Shown: positions 1-11,515 of the stretch, piece by piece | How positions within the stretch are numbered: the first letter of the stretch is position 1 | Layout: the number at the start of each line of letters is the position of its first letter | Source: Strigamia acuminata | Taxonomy: Eukaryota; Arthropoda; Chilopoda; Geophilomorpha; Linotaeniidae | Assembly (NCBI GenBank): GCA_949358305.1 | Contig: OX442317.1 | Location: forward strand, 15,008,491-15,072,490 | Direction of reading: 5' to 3' | Length of the DNA stretch: 64,000 nt | Translations under genes and position numbers: made by a program | The notes under the pieces: generated by a model | The model's input: the letters and a program-made list of their open reading frames with translations, nothing else | What the model was told of the DNA's origin: nothing | The model's database searches: none

Positions 1-3000
1 CATTCAGAGACATTGGTCTTGTGATGTTTGTGCTAAGTCAACTGTGATGAGATCAAAAGTCTATTCTCCAAAATCATTGCTTAAATGTTGCTAAAACTTA
101 CATTGAAGCCTTCTACTAAGGTTTAAACACTATTTCAGAACATTCAGACACATTGGTCTTGTGGTGTTTGTGCTAAGTCAACTGTGACGTCAAATGAGAT
201 CAAAAGTTTATTCTTTCAAATTATTGCTTGGATGTTGCTAAAACTTACATTGAAGCTTTCTACTAAGGTTTAAACACTATTTCAGAACATTCAGAAACAT
301 TGGTCTTGTGATGTTTGTGCTAAGTCAACTGTGATGTCAAATGGGATCAAAAGTTTATTCTTCCAAATCATTGCTTGGATGTTGCTAAAACTTACATTGA
401 AGCCTTCTACTAAGGTTTAAACACTATTTCAGAACATTCAGAGACATTGGTCTTGTGATGTTTGTGCTAAGTCAACTGTGATGTCAAATGAGATCAAAAG
501 TTTATTCTTTCAAATCATTGCTTGGATGTTGCTAAAACTTACATTAAAGCCGTCTACTAAGGTTTAAACACTATTTCAGAACATTTAGAGACATTGGTCT
601 TGTGGTGTTTGTGCTAAGTCAACTGTGATGAGATCAAAAGTCTATTCTCCCAAATCATTGCTTGGATGTTGCTAAAACTTACATTAAAGCTTTTTACTAA
701 GGTTTAAACACTATTTCAAAACATTCAGAGACATTGGTCTTGTGATGTTTGTGCTAAGTCAACTGTGATGAGATCAAAAGTCTATTCTCCTAAATCATTG
801 CTTGGATGTTGCTAAAACTTACATTGAAGCCTTCTACTAAGGTTTAAACACTATTTCAGAACATTCAGAGACATTGGTTTGTGGTGTTTGTGCTAAGTCA
901 ACTGTGATGTCAAATGAGATCAAAAGTTTATTCTTTCAAATTATTGCTTGGATGTTGCTAACACTTACATTGAAGCCTTCTACTAAGGTTTAAACACTAT
1001 TTCTAAACATTCAGAGACATTGGTCTTGTGGTGTTTGTGCTAAGTCAACTGTGATGAGATCAAAAGTCTATTCTCCCAAATCATTGCTTGGATGTTGCTA
1101 AAACTTACATTGAAGCCTTCTACTAAGGTTTAAACACTATTTCAGAACATTCAGAGACATTGGTTTGTGGTGTTTGTGCTAAGTCAACTGTGATGTCAAA
1201 TGAGATCAAAAGTTTATTCTTTCAAATTATTGCTTGGATGTTGCTAACACTTACATTGAAGCCTTCTACTAAGGTTTAAACACTATTTCTAAACATTCAG
1301 AGACATTGGTCTTGTGGTGTTTGTGCTAAGTCAACTGTGACGTCAAATGAGATCAAAAGTTTATTCTTTCAAATTATTGCTTGGATGTTGCTAAAACTTA
1401 CATTGAAGCTTTCTACTAAGGTTTAAACACTATTTCAGAACATTCAGAAACATTGGTCTTGTGATGTTTGTGCTAAGTCAACTGTGATGTCAAATGGGAT
1501 CAAAAGTTTATTCTTTCAAATCATTGCTTGGATGTTGCTAAAACTTACATTAAAGCTTTCTACTAAAGTTTAAACACTATTTCAGAACATTCAGAGACAT
1601 TGGTCTTGTGGTGTTTGTGCTAAGTCAACTGTGATGAGATCAAAAGTCTATTTTCCCAAATCATTTCTTGGATGTTGCTAAAACTTACATTAAAGCTTTC
1701 TACTAAGGTTTAAACACTATTTCAGAACATTCAGAGACATTGGTCTTGTGATGTTTGTGCTAAGTCAACTGTGATGAGATCAAAAGTCTATTCTCCCAAA
1801 TCATTGCTTGGATGTTGCTAAAACTTACATTAAAGCTTTCTACTAAGGTTTAAACACTATTTCAAAACATTCAGAGACATTGGTCTTGTGATGTTTGTGC
1901 TAAGTCAACTGTGATGAGATCAAAAGTCTATTCTCTCAAATTATTGCTTGGATGTTGCTAAAACTTACATTAAAGCTTTCTACTAAGGTTTAAACACTAT
2001 TTCAAAACATTCAGAGACATTGGTCTTGTGATGTTTGTGCTAAGTCAACTGTGATGAGATCAAAAGTCTATTCTCCAAAATCATTGCTTGGATGTTGCTA
2101 AAACTTACATTGAAGCCTTCTACTAAGGTTTAAACACTATTTCAGAACATTCAGACACATTGGTCTTGTGGTGTTTGTGCTAAGTCAACTGTGACGTCAA
2201 ATGAGATCAAAAGTTTATTCTTTCAAATTATTGCTTGGATGTTGCTAAAACTTACATTGAAGCTTTCTACTAAGATTTAAACACTATTTCAGAACATTCA
2301 GAAACATTGGTCTTGTGATGTTTGTGCTAAGTCAACTGTGATGTCAAATGGGATCAAAAGTTTATTCTTCCAAATCATTGCTTGGATGTTGCTAAAACTT
2401 ACATTGAAGCCTTCTACTAAGGTTTAAACACTATTTCAGAACATTCAGAGACATTGGTCTTGTGATGTTTGTGCTAAGTCAACTGTGATGTCAAATGAGA
2501 TCAAAAGTTTATTCTTTCAAATCATTGCTTGGATGTTGCTAAAACTTACATTAAAGCTTTCTACTAAAGTTTAAACACTATTTCAGAACATTCAGAGACA
2601 TTGGTCTTGTGGTGTTTGTGCTAAGTCAACTGTGATGAGATCAAAAGTCTATTCTCCCAAATCATTGCTTAGATGTTGCTAAAACTTACATTGAAGCCGT
2701 CTACTAAGGTTTAAACACTATTTCAGAACATTTAGAGACATTGGTCTTGTGGTGTTTGTGCTAAGTCAACTGTGATGAGATCAAAAGTCTATTTTCCCAA
2801 ATCATTTCTTGGATGTTGCTAAAACTTACATTAAAGCTTTCTACTAAGGTTTAAACACTATTTCAAAACATTCAGAGACATTGGTCTTGTGATGTTTGTG
2901 CTAAGTCAACTGTGATGAGATCAAAAGTCTATTCTCCCAAATCATTGCTTGGATGTTGCTAAAACTTATATTAAAGCTTTCTACTAAGGTTTAAACACTA

Positions 3001-3489
3001 TTTCAAAACATTCAGAGACATTGGTCTTGTGATGTTTGTGCTAAGTCAACTGTGATGAGATCAAAAGTCTATTCTCCCAAATCATTGCTTGGATGTTGCT
3101 AAAACTTACATTGAAGCCTTCTACTAAGGTTTAAACACTATTTCAGAACATTCAGAGACATTGGTTTGTGGTGTTTGTGCTAAGTCAACTGTGATGTCAA
3201 ATGAGATCAAAAGTTTATTCTTTCAAATTATTGCTTGGATGTTGCTAACACTTACATTGAAGCCTTCTACTAAGGTTTAAACACTATTTCTAAACATTCA
3301 GAGACATTGGTCTTGTGGTGTTTGTGCTAAGTCAACTGTGATGAGATCAAAAGTCTATTCTCCCAAATCATTGCTTGGATGTTGCTAAAACTTACATTGA
3401 AGCCTTCTACTAAGGTTTAAACACTATTTCAGAACATTCAGAGACATTGGTTTGTGGTGTTTGTGCTAAGTCAACTGTGATGTCAAATG
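1..3489 (+). repeat. Satellite array, block 1 (140/147-bp monomers)
   Basis: About 24 head-to-tail monomers fill this block. Taking AACATTCAGA as the arbitrary start, the long form is 147 bp. The short form is 140 bp because it lacks TCAAATG between CTGTGATG and AGATCAAAAG. A further variant loses one base (GGTTTGTGG for GGTCTTGTGG). Most monomers carry GTTTAAAC, an 8-bp palindrome, in the segment ending CACTATTTC. Long and short forms alternate non-randomly. No coding capacity is seen. The function is unknown; the array could be pericentromeric or centromeric, but nothing here proves it. The block ends exactly at the E1 insertion. Confidence 0.97.
3486..3489. other. Left target-site duplication of E1 (AATG)
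   Basis: AATG stands immediately left of E1 and again at 11516-11519 immediately right of it. Removing E1 and one copy restores an ordinary long satellite monomer (GTGATGTCAAATGAGATC), so this is a true 4-bp duplication. Confidence 0.93.
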
Positions 3490-4520
3490 TGTTGCCAGCA
3501 ATCTTTGTGATCGTGTTGGCTGACAAACATTCGATGTATATGTGACAAATGCAAAATGCCGATTTTATAGGCCTAAATCTTTGCATAGTCATGTAGTGCT
3601 TAACTCTCTCCTTTTCTTCTAATCTGGTTGTGGTTTCTGTTTCTCCCAGTCTCAGGGCTGCTTGGCTCATCCTTTTGAGTAAGTAATCCCAGGAGAAAAA
3701 TGGTATAACACCAAAACAAACCGTTTTATTTATTTAAAGGAGGAAAAACAACAACATCATACTTAATGGCTACGCATCTTGACAACAACTCTGCCTAGCA
3801 ACCGTGAACAATGGCGCAAGGCAAACTTAAATCTAACAAACAATTACTTGTAAATAAAGGCTAACAGTAAATAAAGACAAAAGAACAATGTTGAGCTTAA
3901 ACCCAATACCTCCAAAGAGGGCACTACATGTCTCAAACTTAACCCTTAACAACCAAGTAATAACACGTAATAAAAGCTTAGTATAAACATCTATCATTGG
4001 CATAAAATGCACAAGTTATTAAATACTATCAACCCCTATGCTGTGTTCCAGTGAAATGTCGACACTAACTATCAAAAGGCCACCAGAACCGCACCTTAAG
4101 CACATGGCGGTCTAGCAACAGCTGAGAGACGCGAATGAAAGCAGAACCGATCCAAACTGACTTCCAGGGCCGTCCAAGGCATGACAAAAAACGCCGGGAC
4201 TTCCAACTCAGTACGGGAACCTTGCAGAGAAGCCAAACGAGGCGTTTCCAAGCCGCTCTCATTCCCGCATGCGTGCCCAAAGCGCTCAATGTCTGCACAA
4301 CCACTACCGACGCCCTGCAGTGCTCGATTCTAGCCACCCCACGTTTCAGACGACCACTAAACACCCGGAACAACTAGCAAAGGTTAATTGCAATCAAAAC
4401 AATACATAAAACTCTTACAAAACTAATATTTCTCTTAAACATACAGCTAAAAGGACCTTCTACTAATTTCAGGTGAAACGCGAGTCTCCTAATCTTTTTG
4501 TTGCGTTCTTGCTCGCAACA
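3490..4520 (-). repeat. E1 3' LTR (left copy)
   Basis: This 1031-bp direct repeat matches 10485-11515 wherever compared. In minus orientation it starts TGTTGCGAGC and ends TGGCAACA, giving the TGTTGC...GCAACA terminal inverted repeat. On the minus strand AATAAA signals occur near 3724-3735, and a TATA-like CTATAAAATC lies at 3561-3570. The TATA-like motif is downstream of the poly(A)-like signal, the wrong order for a simple U3-R-U5 layout, so the transcription start is unresolved. Confidence 0.95.
3811..3816 (-). promoter_or_regulatory. GCCAT motif in E1 LTR (YY1/Pho-like)
   Basis: The plus strand reads ATGGCG; the element's sense strand reads CGCCATTGTT. This resembles the YY1/Pleiohomeotic core GCCATnTT. 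The second LTR carries it at 10806-10811. On the plus (antisense) strand the ATG opens a 17-codon ORF. Function is inferred from motif likeness only. Confidence 0.3.
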
Positions 4521-4548
4521 TTGCTCCCAGCCAAAAAGGAAGAGAGCA
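4521..4548 (-). other. E1 polypurine-tract position (pyrimidine tract + GGCTGGGAGC)
   Basis: Reading the element's sense strand into the 3' LTR gives CTCTCTTCCTTTTT, then GGCTGGGAGCAA, then the LTR start TGTTGC. This is where plus-strand DNA synthesis should be primed. The short purine-rich GGGAG beside the LTR could serve, preceded by a strong pyrimidine run. The same layout occurs in E2, E3/E4 and E5. Confidence 0.55.
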
Positions 4549-7500
4549 GCCGCCCTGAAGTAATCGCACGCAAAAAGGAAGGACCGAACATTCACCAAGC
4601 CTGTGTCTAATGGCAAACCCCAATCACAAAACAAAGAACCCCTTTTCCCAAACGAAAAATTGAATTGACCTTTCTGTTAACAATCCCAAATACACGAACG
4701 AGAACGGGTCCCCTGAAACGAGAAGGCACCAAATAGACTGCAGAAGAATACAACTAAAATAACAATAACTTATCAGCAAAATCTCTAGACTAAAAATTCA
4801 CGCCTGTCTTACTGCATAAATAAACGGTAACAGGAAATTCGCTCATGAGAGTAAATTCTGAATAAGGTCGTCGAATTGAAATTAATCAACTGCAGTCACC
4901 TGAACTAAATTCTAATAACACTCCGAACGCGAACACCGTACCCCGTCTACAAAGCAACTCGAAACTGACGCTACTCGCACGTTAACTGAGAAAAACCTTG
5001 CCTACTTCTATCGACTAATTAACTAAAGCAAAAAATCTCGTACTTAACCTAAGCTTTTTAACAAATCAAAACCTATCTCTGGAAAAATCAAAGTGAGAAT
5101 TATTTCCAAAGAAATCTAAGAAGGCACGGCCTTTTTACTTAAAAGAAGGATTCCTATTAGCTAAAGACTGGGCGAAAATTACAAACACAGCTCCAAACGG
5201 AATAACGACCCGACCTAGATTTTAACTCTACAATAAGAAGGGCTTAATTCTACAATTCGCTAATGAAGGCTAAGTTCACCCTTAATTCTAATGCCACAAC
5301 TAAAGCACGATAACGTACGCAGCTCAAAAACCCAAAACGAGGAAACTGTTACCCGACTAACGAAACCAAACGAAATAGGAATTCGAACCCAAAGTAAAAA
5401 TCCGCCCCTTACTACAACGTGTGCTTAATTCTCTCATGGCACTCGTACGGAAGCCGACATGAACGTTCTTGCCACTCAACATATCCTTACAAAGGCCCGA
5501 ACCGAACAAAAACGACTCCAAAACTCACCATGACCTGAACAAAGCGCAAGTAATCGTTTCCCTACTGCAACATGTCTCTCCCTTTTGCGAACGAAAATTC
5601 GAAAAGGGGAACTTTTAACCCTAAATAAATTGCAGCAAACACTTTTTTACCCACTAGAATAGTAATCCAACCGAAAAACAATTGAATTTCTAAGAAGAAT
5701 GACGAAAAACTGAAAACCTCAGCCAAACTTCTGTCTATCTGAATGCAGAATTAATTTCTCTTTGCTTAGCCCTTCCCATAACACATGCAAAAACTGTATC
5801 CACGGCTACCGCCATTTTGCTTCAGATAGAGTGCCGCAGACAAACTCAACCGCCAGACACTCCACTTTACTCAATCTGGATGGTCACTCTGGACAACAAT
5901 AAATTAAAGCAACTCGGGGCCCTTGAATCTTAACCAAGTTCCGCAGTATGCAGATGAAAAGCTATTTTCTAAATTAATAACGCTAAAACTTGCTCTGTCT
6001 TTTTTCTAACAAGGGACCCTGCCTCCAACGCATTCAACTAGAGAAGAGAATCGCGCAACGAAGCTGCGAGGACTAGACAATCTCAACTCGCGCGGGAAGG
6101 AGAAGAAACTTATAAAGAAAAACGCTTAGATTCACTTCTGTAAAACCACTAATACTTTTTAACTTGAATAAATTATTCACGCTAACATTAAAGAAAGAAC
6201 AATCCCCGATAAGCAATTGCATTACTCTCACTGCAAGGGATCGTCTTGTTGAGAAGTCCACCCAACTATGTGGAACTCCCAAGCTAAACTCACTTAATTC
6301 CTAAGCTGGGCGTCCTAAATTTCTAACAAAGGGTCTCTCTCTCTCTCATAACTTATTACTAAGTCAACTCGTACGGATCTGCTCCCTGATGGGAATGCCC
6401 TGATAACACTTAAAACTAACCTAGCTACCTGTTACTATATTTAAAAATGAAGATTAAGACGAAAACGTGTCTCATAAAAAATTATGCCCATTCATTTCCG
6501 TACTCAAAGGAGAACTTGCATCTCAATCCATCGAGCTCAGCCGAAAAAACTCATGCTACAAAGCAACTAATGTACCGAATCTTAGTCCCTAAAAACAGAA
6601 AATGCGCTGACCAGTACGTGACAAACGTAATTAACCCACGAACCCGAATATCTAACTATGAACCTCCTCAGCGGGATCAAGAGGACTTCGGTGGGCGACC
6701 CCCTGGCGTGCACTCCAGTGGGTCAACCAGACCAAAGTCCTGACACGCGGCCACCACACTATAACTTAACCTCCCGTCTTCCATTTTATATATCCTTATA
6801 TTTCCTCCCGGGCGAAAAAAAAAAAAAATTTAGAGAGCGGGGGGGGGGCTAGCCTCACATGTCTTATACTGAACTAACGACTAATACTTTCAAGAAAGAA
6901 AAAGGTTTATGACGCTTGTCTGGTCTGAGATCAACTTAAAAAGAGCTAAATTAAACACGTTTTAAATTAAAAGTCAACCTGTTGGAAATTTGATCCAGAA
7001 TAGACCGGACTACCAAATAACCTATCCCCTTTGACAAATTCGACACAACTAGACTTCTTCTAAAACACGTAAGCGTCTGTATATCTAAGCAAAATCTTCC
7101 AATATCAACACTCGTCTACGATTCTAAAACAGCTGACAGTAGACGAATGAACTTTGACTATTTCTATAACGACAGACTAAACCAAGTAACTAACGTGACA
7201 CGCAGCATCACCGGACATCCTCACGTTCTAAGATCAGTTGAGATCCACAATCCCCAACTCCAACCATACTCTGGGCTAAAGAGGGAAAAGCGTCGCAAGC
7301 GACCCAATCACGCTTAGACTACCGGCCAATTGCTGGCATGACGACGAAAATAGCTTGGAGTTATACTTCGGAGACCCGCACTTATTCTTACTTGAGAGAG
7401 AGAGAGCTGTCCCAACGAAAATCTCAATTCTAAAGACAAGGGAACAGCCTGCAGGCTGTTTCTTATCGCCTAATATAAGAACGCCTGTGGTCAGCCAAAT

Positions 7501-8172
7501 TACTGACCTCTCTAAACTTGGTGAGACATGGTCTCGGCTTCTAATTTTGGAGGGAATACCTTTGGTCACCTCTCCCCACTTTTTAATCAAAGGTGGGCAC
7601 TGAAAAAAAAACCAATGATTCCAATTCTCAATTTCTGTTTTGCAACGAGAACTGAGCTCCCTTAACTTTCTTGTGCTCTTCATGCCCCCAGCTAACCTCA
7701 ACCCCCCAACTAAACGTCTCGACACTGCTTAGGTCGGAACGTGCTCAAACAAGGGGTTGCCTTTTCTTCCTAACTGCAGCTCAAGAAAAAGTCGTGTAAC
7801 TGTGGCTGCTTTTTCGCCTTCCTAAATTGGAAGGTGACTTCACTTGTTGGTGCGAGTCCAAAACGCTTCTAGCTCTAGTTCGTAAATCGTGCGCTCGCTT
7901 GCAAATCAACAAACTAAACTGTGCCTACTCCTTCAGCATCTCAAACTGTAGGAAAATGGCAATGAACAACGATGAGCGCATTTAAGCCCCTATTCGTTGT
8001 CTTCTCACTACTGCTAGCGTCAAGCTGCAGTTTGCCTCGGAATGCCCTATGGTCCAGAGAGGACAGGACATGACCATGACCATGCTTTTCAGATCATGGG
8101 TCTTGAAGCTCCTGACACTAGCATTCTATGCATGCGAATTGTCATGGACAACTGGCATCTCTATATTTGAGT
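4549..8172 (-). other. E1 interior, 3' half: no gene seen
   Basis: This is AT-rich sequence with stops in all frames. The longest ORF is 149 codons (7276-7725 minus) and has no recognisable domain or motif. A run of 14 A (6815-6828) is followed closely by a run of 10 G (6839-6848), and a short TC run lies near 6331-6346. I see no reverse transcriptase or integrase remnants, although diverged remnants could only be excluded by a profile search. Confidence 0.7.
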
Positions 8173-8314
8173 TTGATGGACCAACGGTTAACCAACTAAA
8201 CTTTCTTCTACTCTAATTCTTGGGCTTGATGGACCAACTGTTAACCAACTAAACCTTTCTTCTACTCTAATTCTTGGGCTTGATGGACCAACTGTTAACC
8301 AACTAAACCTTTCT
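8173..8314. repeat. 53/54-bp tandem repeat in E1
   Basis: Nearly three copies of a unit beginning TTGATGGACCAAC and ending in TCTAATTCTTGGGC start at 8173, 8226 and 8280. Copies differ by only a few bases, so the duplication is young relative to the surrounding sequence. Confidence 0.9.
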
Positions 8315-8487
8315 CTCACATGAATGTAAGTCAGCGGGACTTTTGGTCGCTCACTGACCTCACGTTTTTTCTGGTGAGACTTTAATAAGTAAATGGGTCT
8401 CAGCTCAATTCTTACTTATTATTTGCTAATTTTCTGTCCTACGCGATTCTTGTAACGAAAACTCATTTGCTTAAATTGTGGGACTAC

Positions 8488-8855
8488 TATGGGTCTATTG
8501 CGGAAGATCCCCTAGAACCGATAAACTGTGTGGTCTATTGCGGAAGACCAGCCTAGAACCGATAGAATTTGTGGTTTATTTGGGAAAACCAACCTAAAAC
8601 CTCTTAACCTATGTGATTTATCAGGGTAAACCACATAAAACTGCGAAGAATATATGATTTATCGGGGAAAACCAACTAAAACCTCTAAAGCTGTGTGATT
8701 TATCGAGGAAAACCACCTAAAACCTCTAAAGCTGTGTGATTTATCGAGGAAAACCACCTAAAACCTCTAAAGCTGTGTGATTTATCGAGGAAAACCACCT
8801 AAAACCTCTAAAGCTGTGTGATTTATCGGGGAAAACCAACCTAAAACCCGTCTAG
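8488..8855. repeat. 41-bp minisatellite in E1
   Basis: About eight copies contain GTGTGATTTATCGAGG, then AAAACCACCTAAAACC. The best units start at 8693, 8734, 8775 and 8816, with exact 41-bp spacing. Copies at the left edge (GTGGTCTATTGCGG...) and the rightmost copy are more diverged, while the middle ones are almost identical. This pattern fits expansion from the centre. Confidence 0.92.
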
Positions 8856-10448
8856 AATTCTCTGTGACCATCCGCAGAAGGTCCATTTAACTAGAAAACA
8901 CATAAAACAGTCTGAAAGGAGACTGATTGCCATCTTTCCGCCTTCTCTAATTAAACAGCTAGTGTGGCTTGCGCTATCTCAACCCACGCACGGGTTCTTC
9001 TAAAATCGTCACACACTAAAACTTGCTTAAGCTGCTAAATGAAGCGGAAATCCCCCAAAACTGAATCAAATCATTTCTACATGAGGACAGCTCACTGCAA
9101 GGCTGGCAGACAAACTCAGTGGCCAATTGAGGCGAGATCCCTCGCCTCCACTCTCCCAGACAACCCGAATAGCAGGCTGAGTGTATAAAAGGAGAAGGGG
9201 CGACCACTCTTCTGCAAAAATCAAAAACAAGCAGAAGAGCGCGGGACCTCTTTCCATCAAGCCTCAAACCTGGCGGCCAAGCAGCCGTCCGAAAACCTCG
9301 CAGTTCACAATAGAACCGACCTCATGAACTAAATCAACTATTGAAGCTAGGAGCACTCTAAAATTACAAGCCAGCAATCATGACTGGGGCAAAGTGGCCA
9401 GGTGCTGCCAACCTTTCAAAAAATGTCAAAAACTAAATTATTTCGAAAATTCATTAGTTTGGCTCTGACTCAACTTGTATGAGCAAGACACTGAGTCTGC
9501 TCACACAGTCAACACACCTGGACAAGACTTCCCAGTCTTTCCCATCCAAAAAAATTCTTAATCCTAACAAATTCCTTCTTCTTAAACTAACATAAGCCAA
9601 GGAAAACGATTTCTTAATTCTTTTCTTCAGGAACTTGGCTTGAATCTTTGCTGCAGAGTCAAACGACCCCCGTCCAGCTCTTTAGGCTTGTCTTAGCGGA
9701 CACCGTGACGTGTCCTTGCTGACTGGCGCTCTTTCTTTCACAAATAGAAAGACTACTCTAAAATTATCGCTTTTCAAGTGAACAGCTCACTGAGAGGCGG
9801 GCGGTCAAGCACTGTGTTCACAGAGGCGCAGTTCCTCGCTCTCACTCCTTTACCCAACCCGAAAAGCAGGCAAAATACTAAAAACGAAGAGAGAAACGAC
9901 CACTTTCCTGCGACAATTCAACTCAAGCAGGGAAGCGCGGGACTGTTCTCAACAACCTCAAGACATTGGTCAGTGCCGACCGACCCAACTCGCAGTTCAC
10001 ATCAAGAACTGACACCAAACGAAACTAAATCTACTCTTATTTGCTAACAATTATATTCAAAACGAATAATAAACTCTTAAATATTAACAAATATAAACTT
10101 AAATGAAAATTTAACAACAAAAATCTTCATATCAGGACCATTGCGTTGTGTATCTGTGCCTTGATGAGTACGAAACCAACTTGGCGTCGTCTGCTCCAAC
10201 CTTTCCTAGGGGAGCACGCGCGCGTCTTTCGCCTACTCTTCTGCACCATCCTGTGGTTGCGGAATTGCAGCTCCCGTTGCTCTCTTTGCAATGCAGTGGA
10301 GACAATCCTCGTTGCTTTCCTCTCCCATCTTGAAGAAGACCGCTTGGCTCCATCAATGCACACGGAAACTTGCAAAATGGCGACGCACGTGATGTTTTAT
10401 TTCGAGCAAACTCGCCTTTTTTCCAAATCTGCTCATCTCGGCAATTTT
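8856..10448 (-). other. E1 interior, 5' leader half: no gene established
   Basis: This is the region just downstream of the primer site in element orientation. A minus-strand frame entering from the LTR runs 177 codons (10132-10665) but starts inside the LTR and has no family motif. Short overlapping frames near 10127-10375 are rich in Arg and Lys (82 codons, only with a TTG start). None is supported as a gene. The segment may hold packaging or dimerisation signals, which cannot be recognised by eye. Confidence 0.6.
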
Positions 10449-10450
10449 CA

Positions 10451-10477
10451 GGTTCGAATCCATGGTTCACGGCACCA
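10451..10477 (-). other. E1 primer-binding site, tRNA-His type
   Basis: The minus strand reads TGGTGCCGTGA, then ACCATGGATTCGAACC. The first 11 nt equal the complement of the tRNA-His acceptor end (TCACGGC-A-CCA). The rest follows the tRNA T-arm, including GGATTCGAACC, with two single-base insertions relative to the arthropod tRNA-His I recall. It starts 7 nt from the LTR edge. Confidence 0.72.
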
Positions 10478-10484
10478 AAAACGA

Positions 10485-11515
10485 TGTTGCCAGCAATCTT
10501 TGTGATCGTGTTGGCTGACAAACATTCGATGTATATGTGACAAATGCAAAATGCCGATTTTATAGGCCTAAATCTTTGCATAGTCATGTAGTGCTTAACT
10601 CTCTCCTTTTCTTCTAATCTGGTTGTGGTTTCTGTTTCTCCCAGTCTCAGGGCTGCTTGGCTCATCCTTTTGAGTAAGTAATCCCAGGAGAAAAATGGTA
10701 TAACACCAAAACAAACCGTTTTATTTATTTAAAGGAGGAAAAACAACAACATCATACTTAATGGCTACGCATCTTGACAACAACTCTGCCTAGCAACCGT
10801 GAACAATGGCGCAAGGCAAACTTAAATCTAACAAACAATTACTTGTAAATAAAGGCTAACAGTAAATAAAGACAAAAGAACAATGTTGAGCTTAAACCCA
10901 ATACCTCCAAAGAGGGCACTACATGTCTCAAACTTAACCCTTAACAACCAAGTAATAACACGTAATAAAAGCTTAGTATAAACATCTATCATTGGCATAA
11001 AATGCACAAGTTATTAAATACTATCAACCCCTATGCTGTGTTCCAGTGAAATGTCGACACTAACTATCAAAAGGCCACCAGAACCGCACCTTAAGCACAT
11101 GGCGGTCTAGCAACAGCTGAGAGACGCGAATGAAAGCAGAACCGATCCAAACTGACTTCCAGGGCCGTCCAAGGCATGACAAAAAACGCCGGGACTTCCA
11201 ACTCAGTACGGGAACCTTGCAGAGAAGCCAAACGAGGCGTTTCCAAGCCGCTCTCATTCCCGCATGCGTGCCCAAAGCGCTCAATGTCTGCACAACCACT
11301 ACCGACGCCCTGCAGTGCTCGATTCTAGCCACCCCACGTTTCAGACGACCACTAAACACCCGGAACAACTAGCAAAGGTTAATTGCAATCAAAACAATAC
11401 ATAAAACTCTTACAAAACTAATATTTCTCTTAAACATACAGCTAAAAGGACCTTCTACTAATTTCAGGTGAAACGCGAGTCTCCTAATCTTTTTGTTGCG
11501 TTCTTGCTCGCAACA
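10485..11515 (-). repeat. E1 5' LTR (right copy)
   Basis: This 1031-bp copy matches the left LTR. It is the 5' LTR because the primer-binding site abuts its left edge on the minus strand. The small ORFs inside it (for example 102 codons at 11060-11368 minus) are repeated unchanged in the left LTR and have no recognisable motif, so they are not called as genes. Confidence 0.95.

Larger units (their letters stand above)
3490..11515 (-). mobile_element. E1: non-autonomous LTR retrotransposon (LARD-like), 8026 bp
   Basis: Two direct repeats of 1031 bp bound a 5964-bp interior, and the whole is flanked by a 4-bp AATG duplication in satellite sequence. The primer-binding site lies beside the right LTR in minus orientation, so the element reads right to left. 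I find no gag, protease, reverse transcriptase, RNase H or integrase motif and no long ORF in the interior. It therefore looks like a large retrotransposon derivative that depends on enzymes supplied in trans. The two LTRs look identical where compared, which implies a recent insertion. Assignment to the BEL/Pao guild rests only on shared LTR termini, primer site and polypurine-tract-position motif with E3-E5. Confidence 0.92.

Noticed and set aside
3561-3570. TATA-like CTATAAAATC on the E1 element strand
   Set aside because: It sits only about 75 nt from the LTR end and downstream of the poly(A)-like signal, so it does not fit a workable U3-R-U5 order. Not called as a promoter.
6815-6848. 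A14 run followed by G10 run in E1 as a possible retroposon tail
   Set aside because: There are no flanking duplications or inserted body next to it; more likely simple homopolymer slippage.
10449-10477. tRNA-His-like sequence considered as a tRNA gene
   Set aside because: Only the 3' T-arm and acceptor complement are present, beside an LTR; there is no anticodon or D-arm. It is a primer-binding site.
10132-10665. 177-codon minus-strand ORF at the E1 5' LTR/leader border
   Set aside because: It begins inside the LTR and runs across the primer-binding site. Its N-terminal part recurs at 3410-3670 only because the LTR is repeated. No protein family motif.
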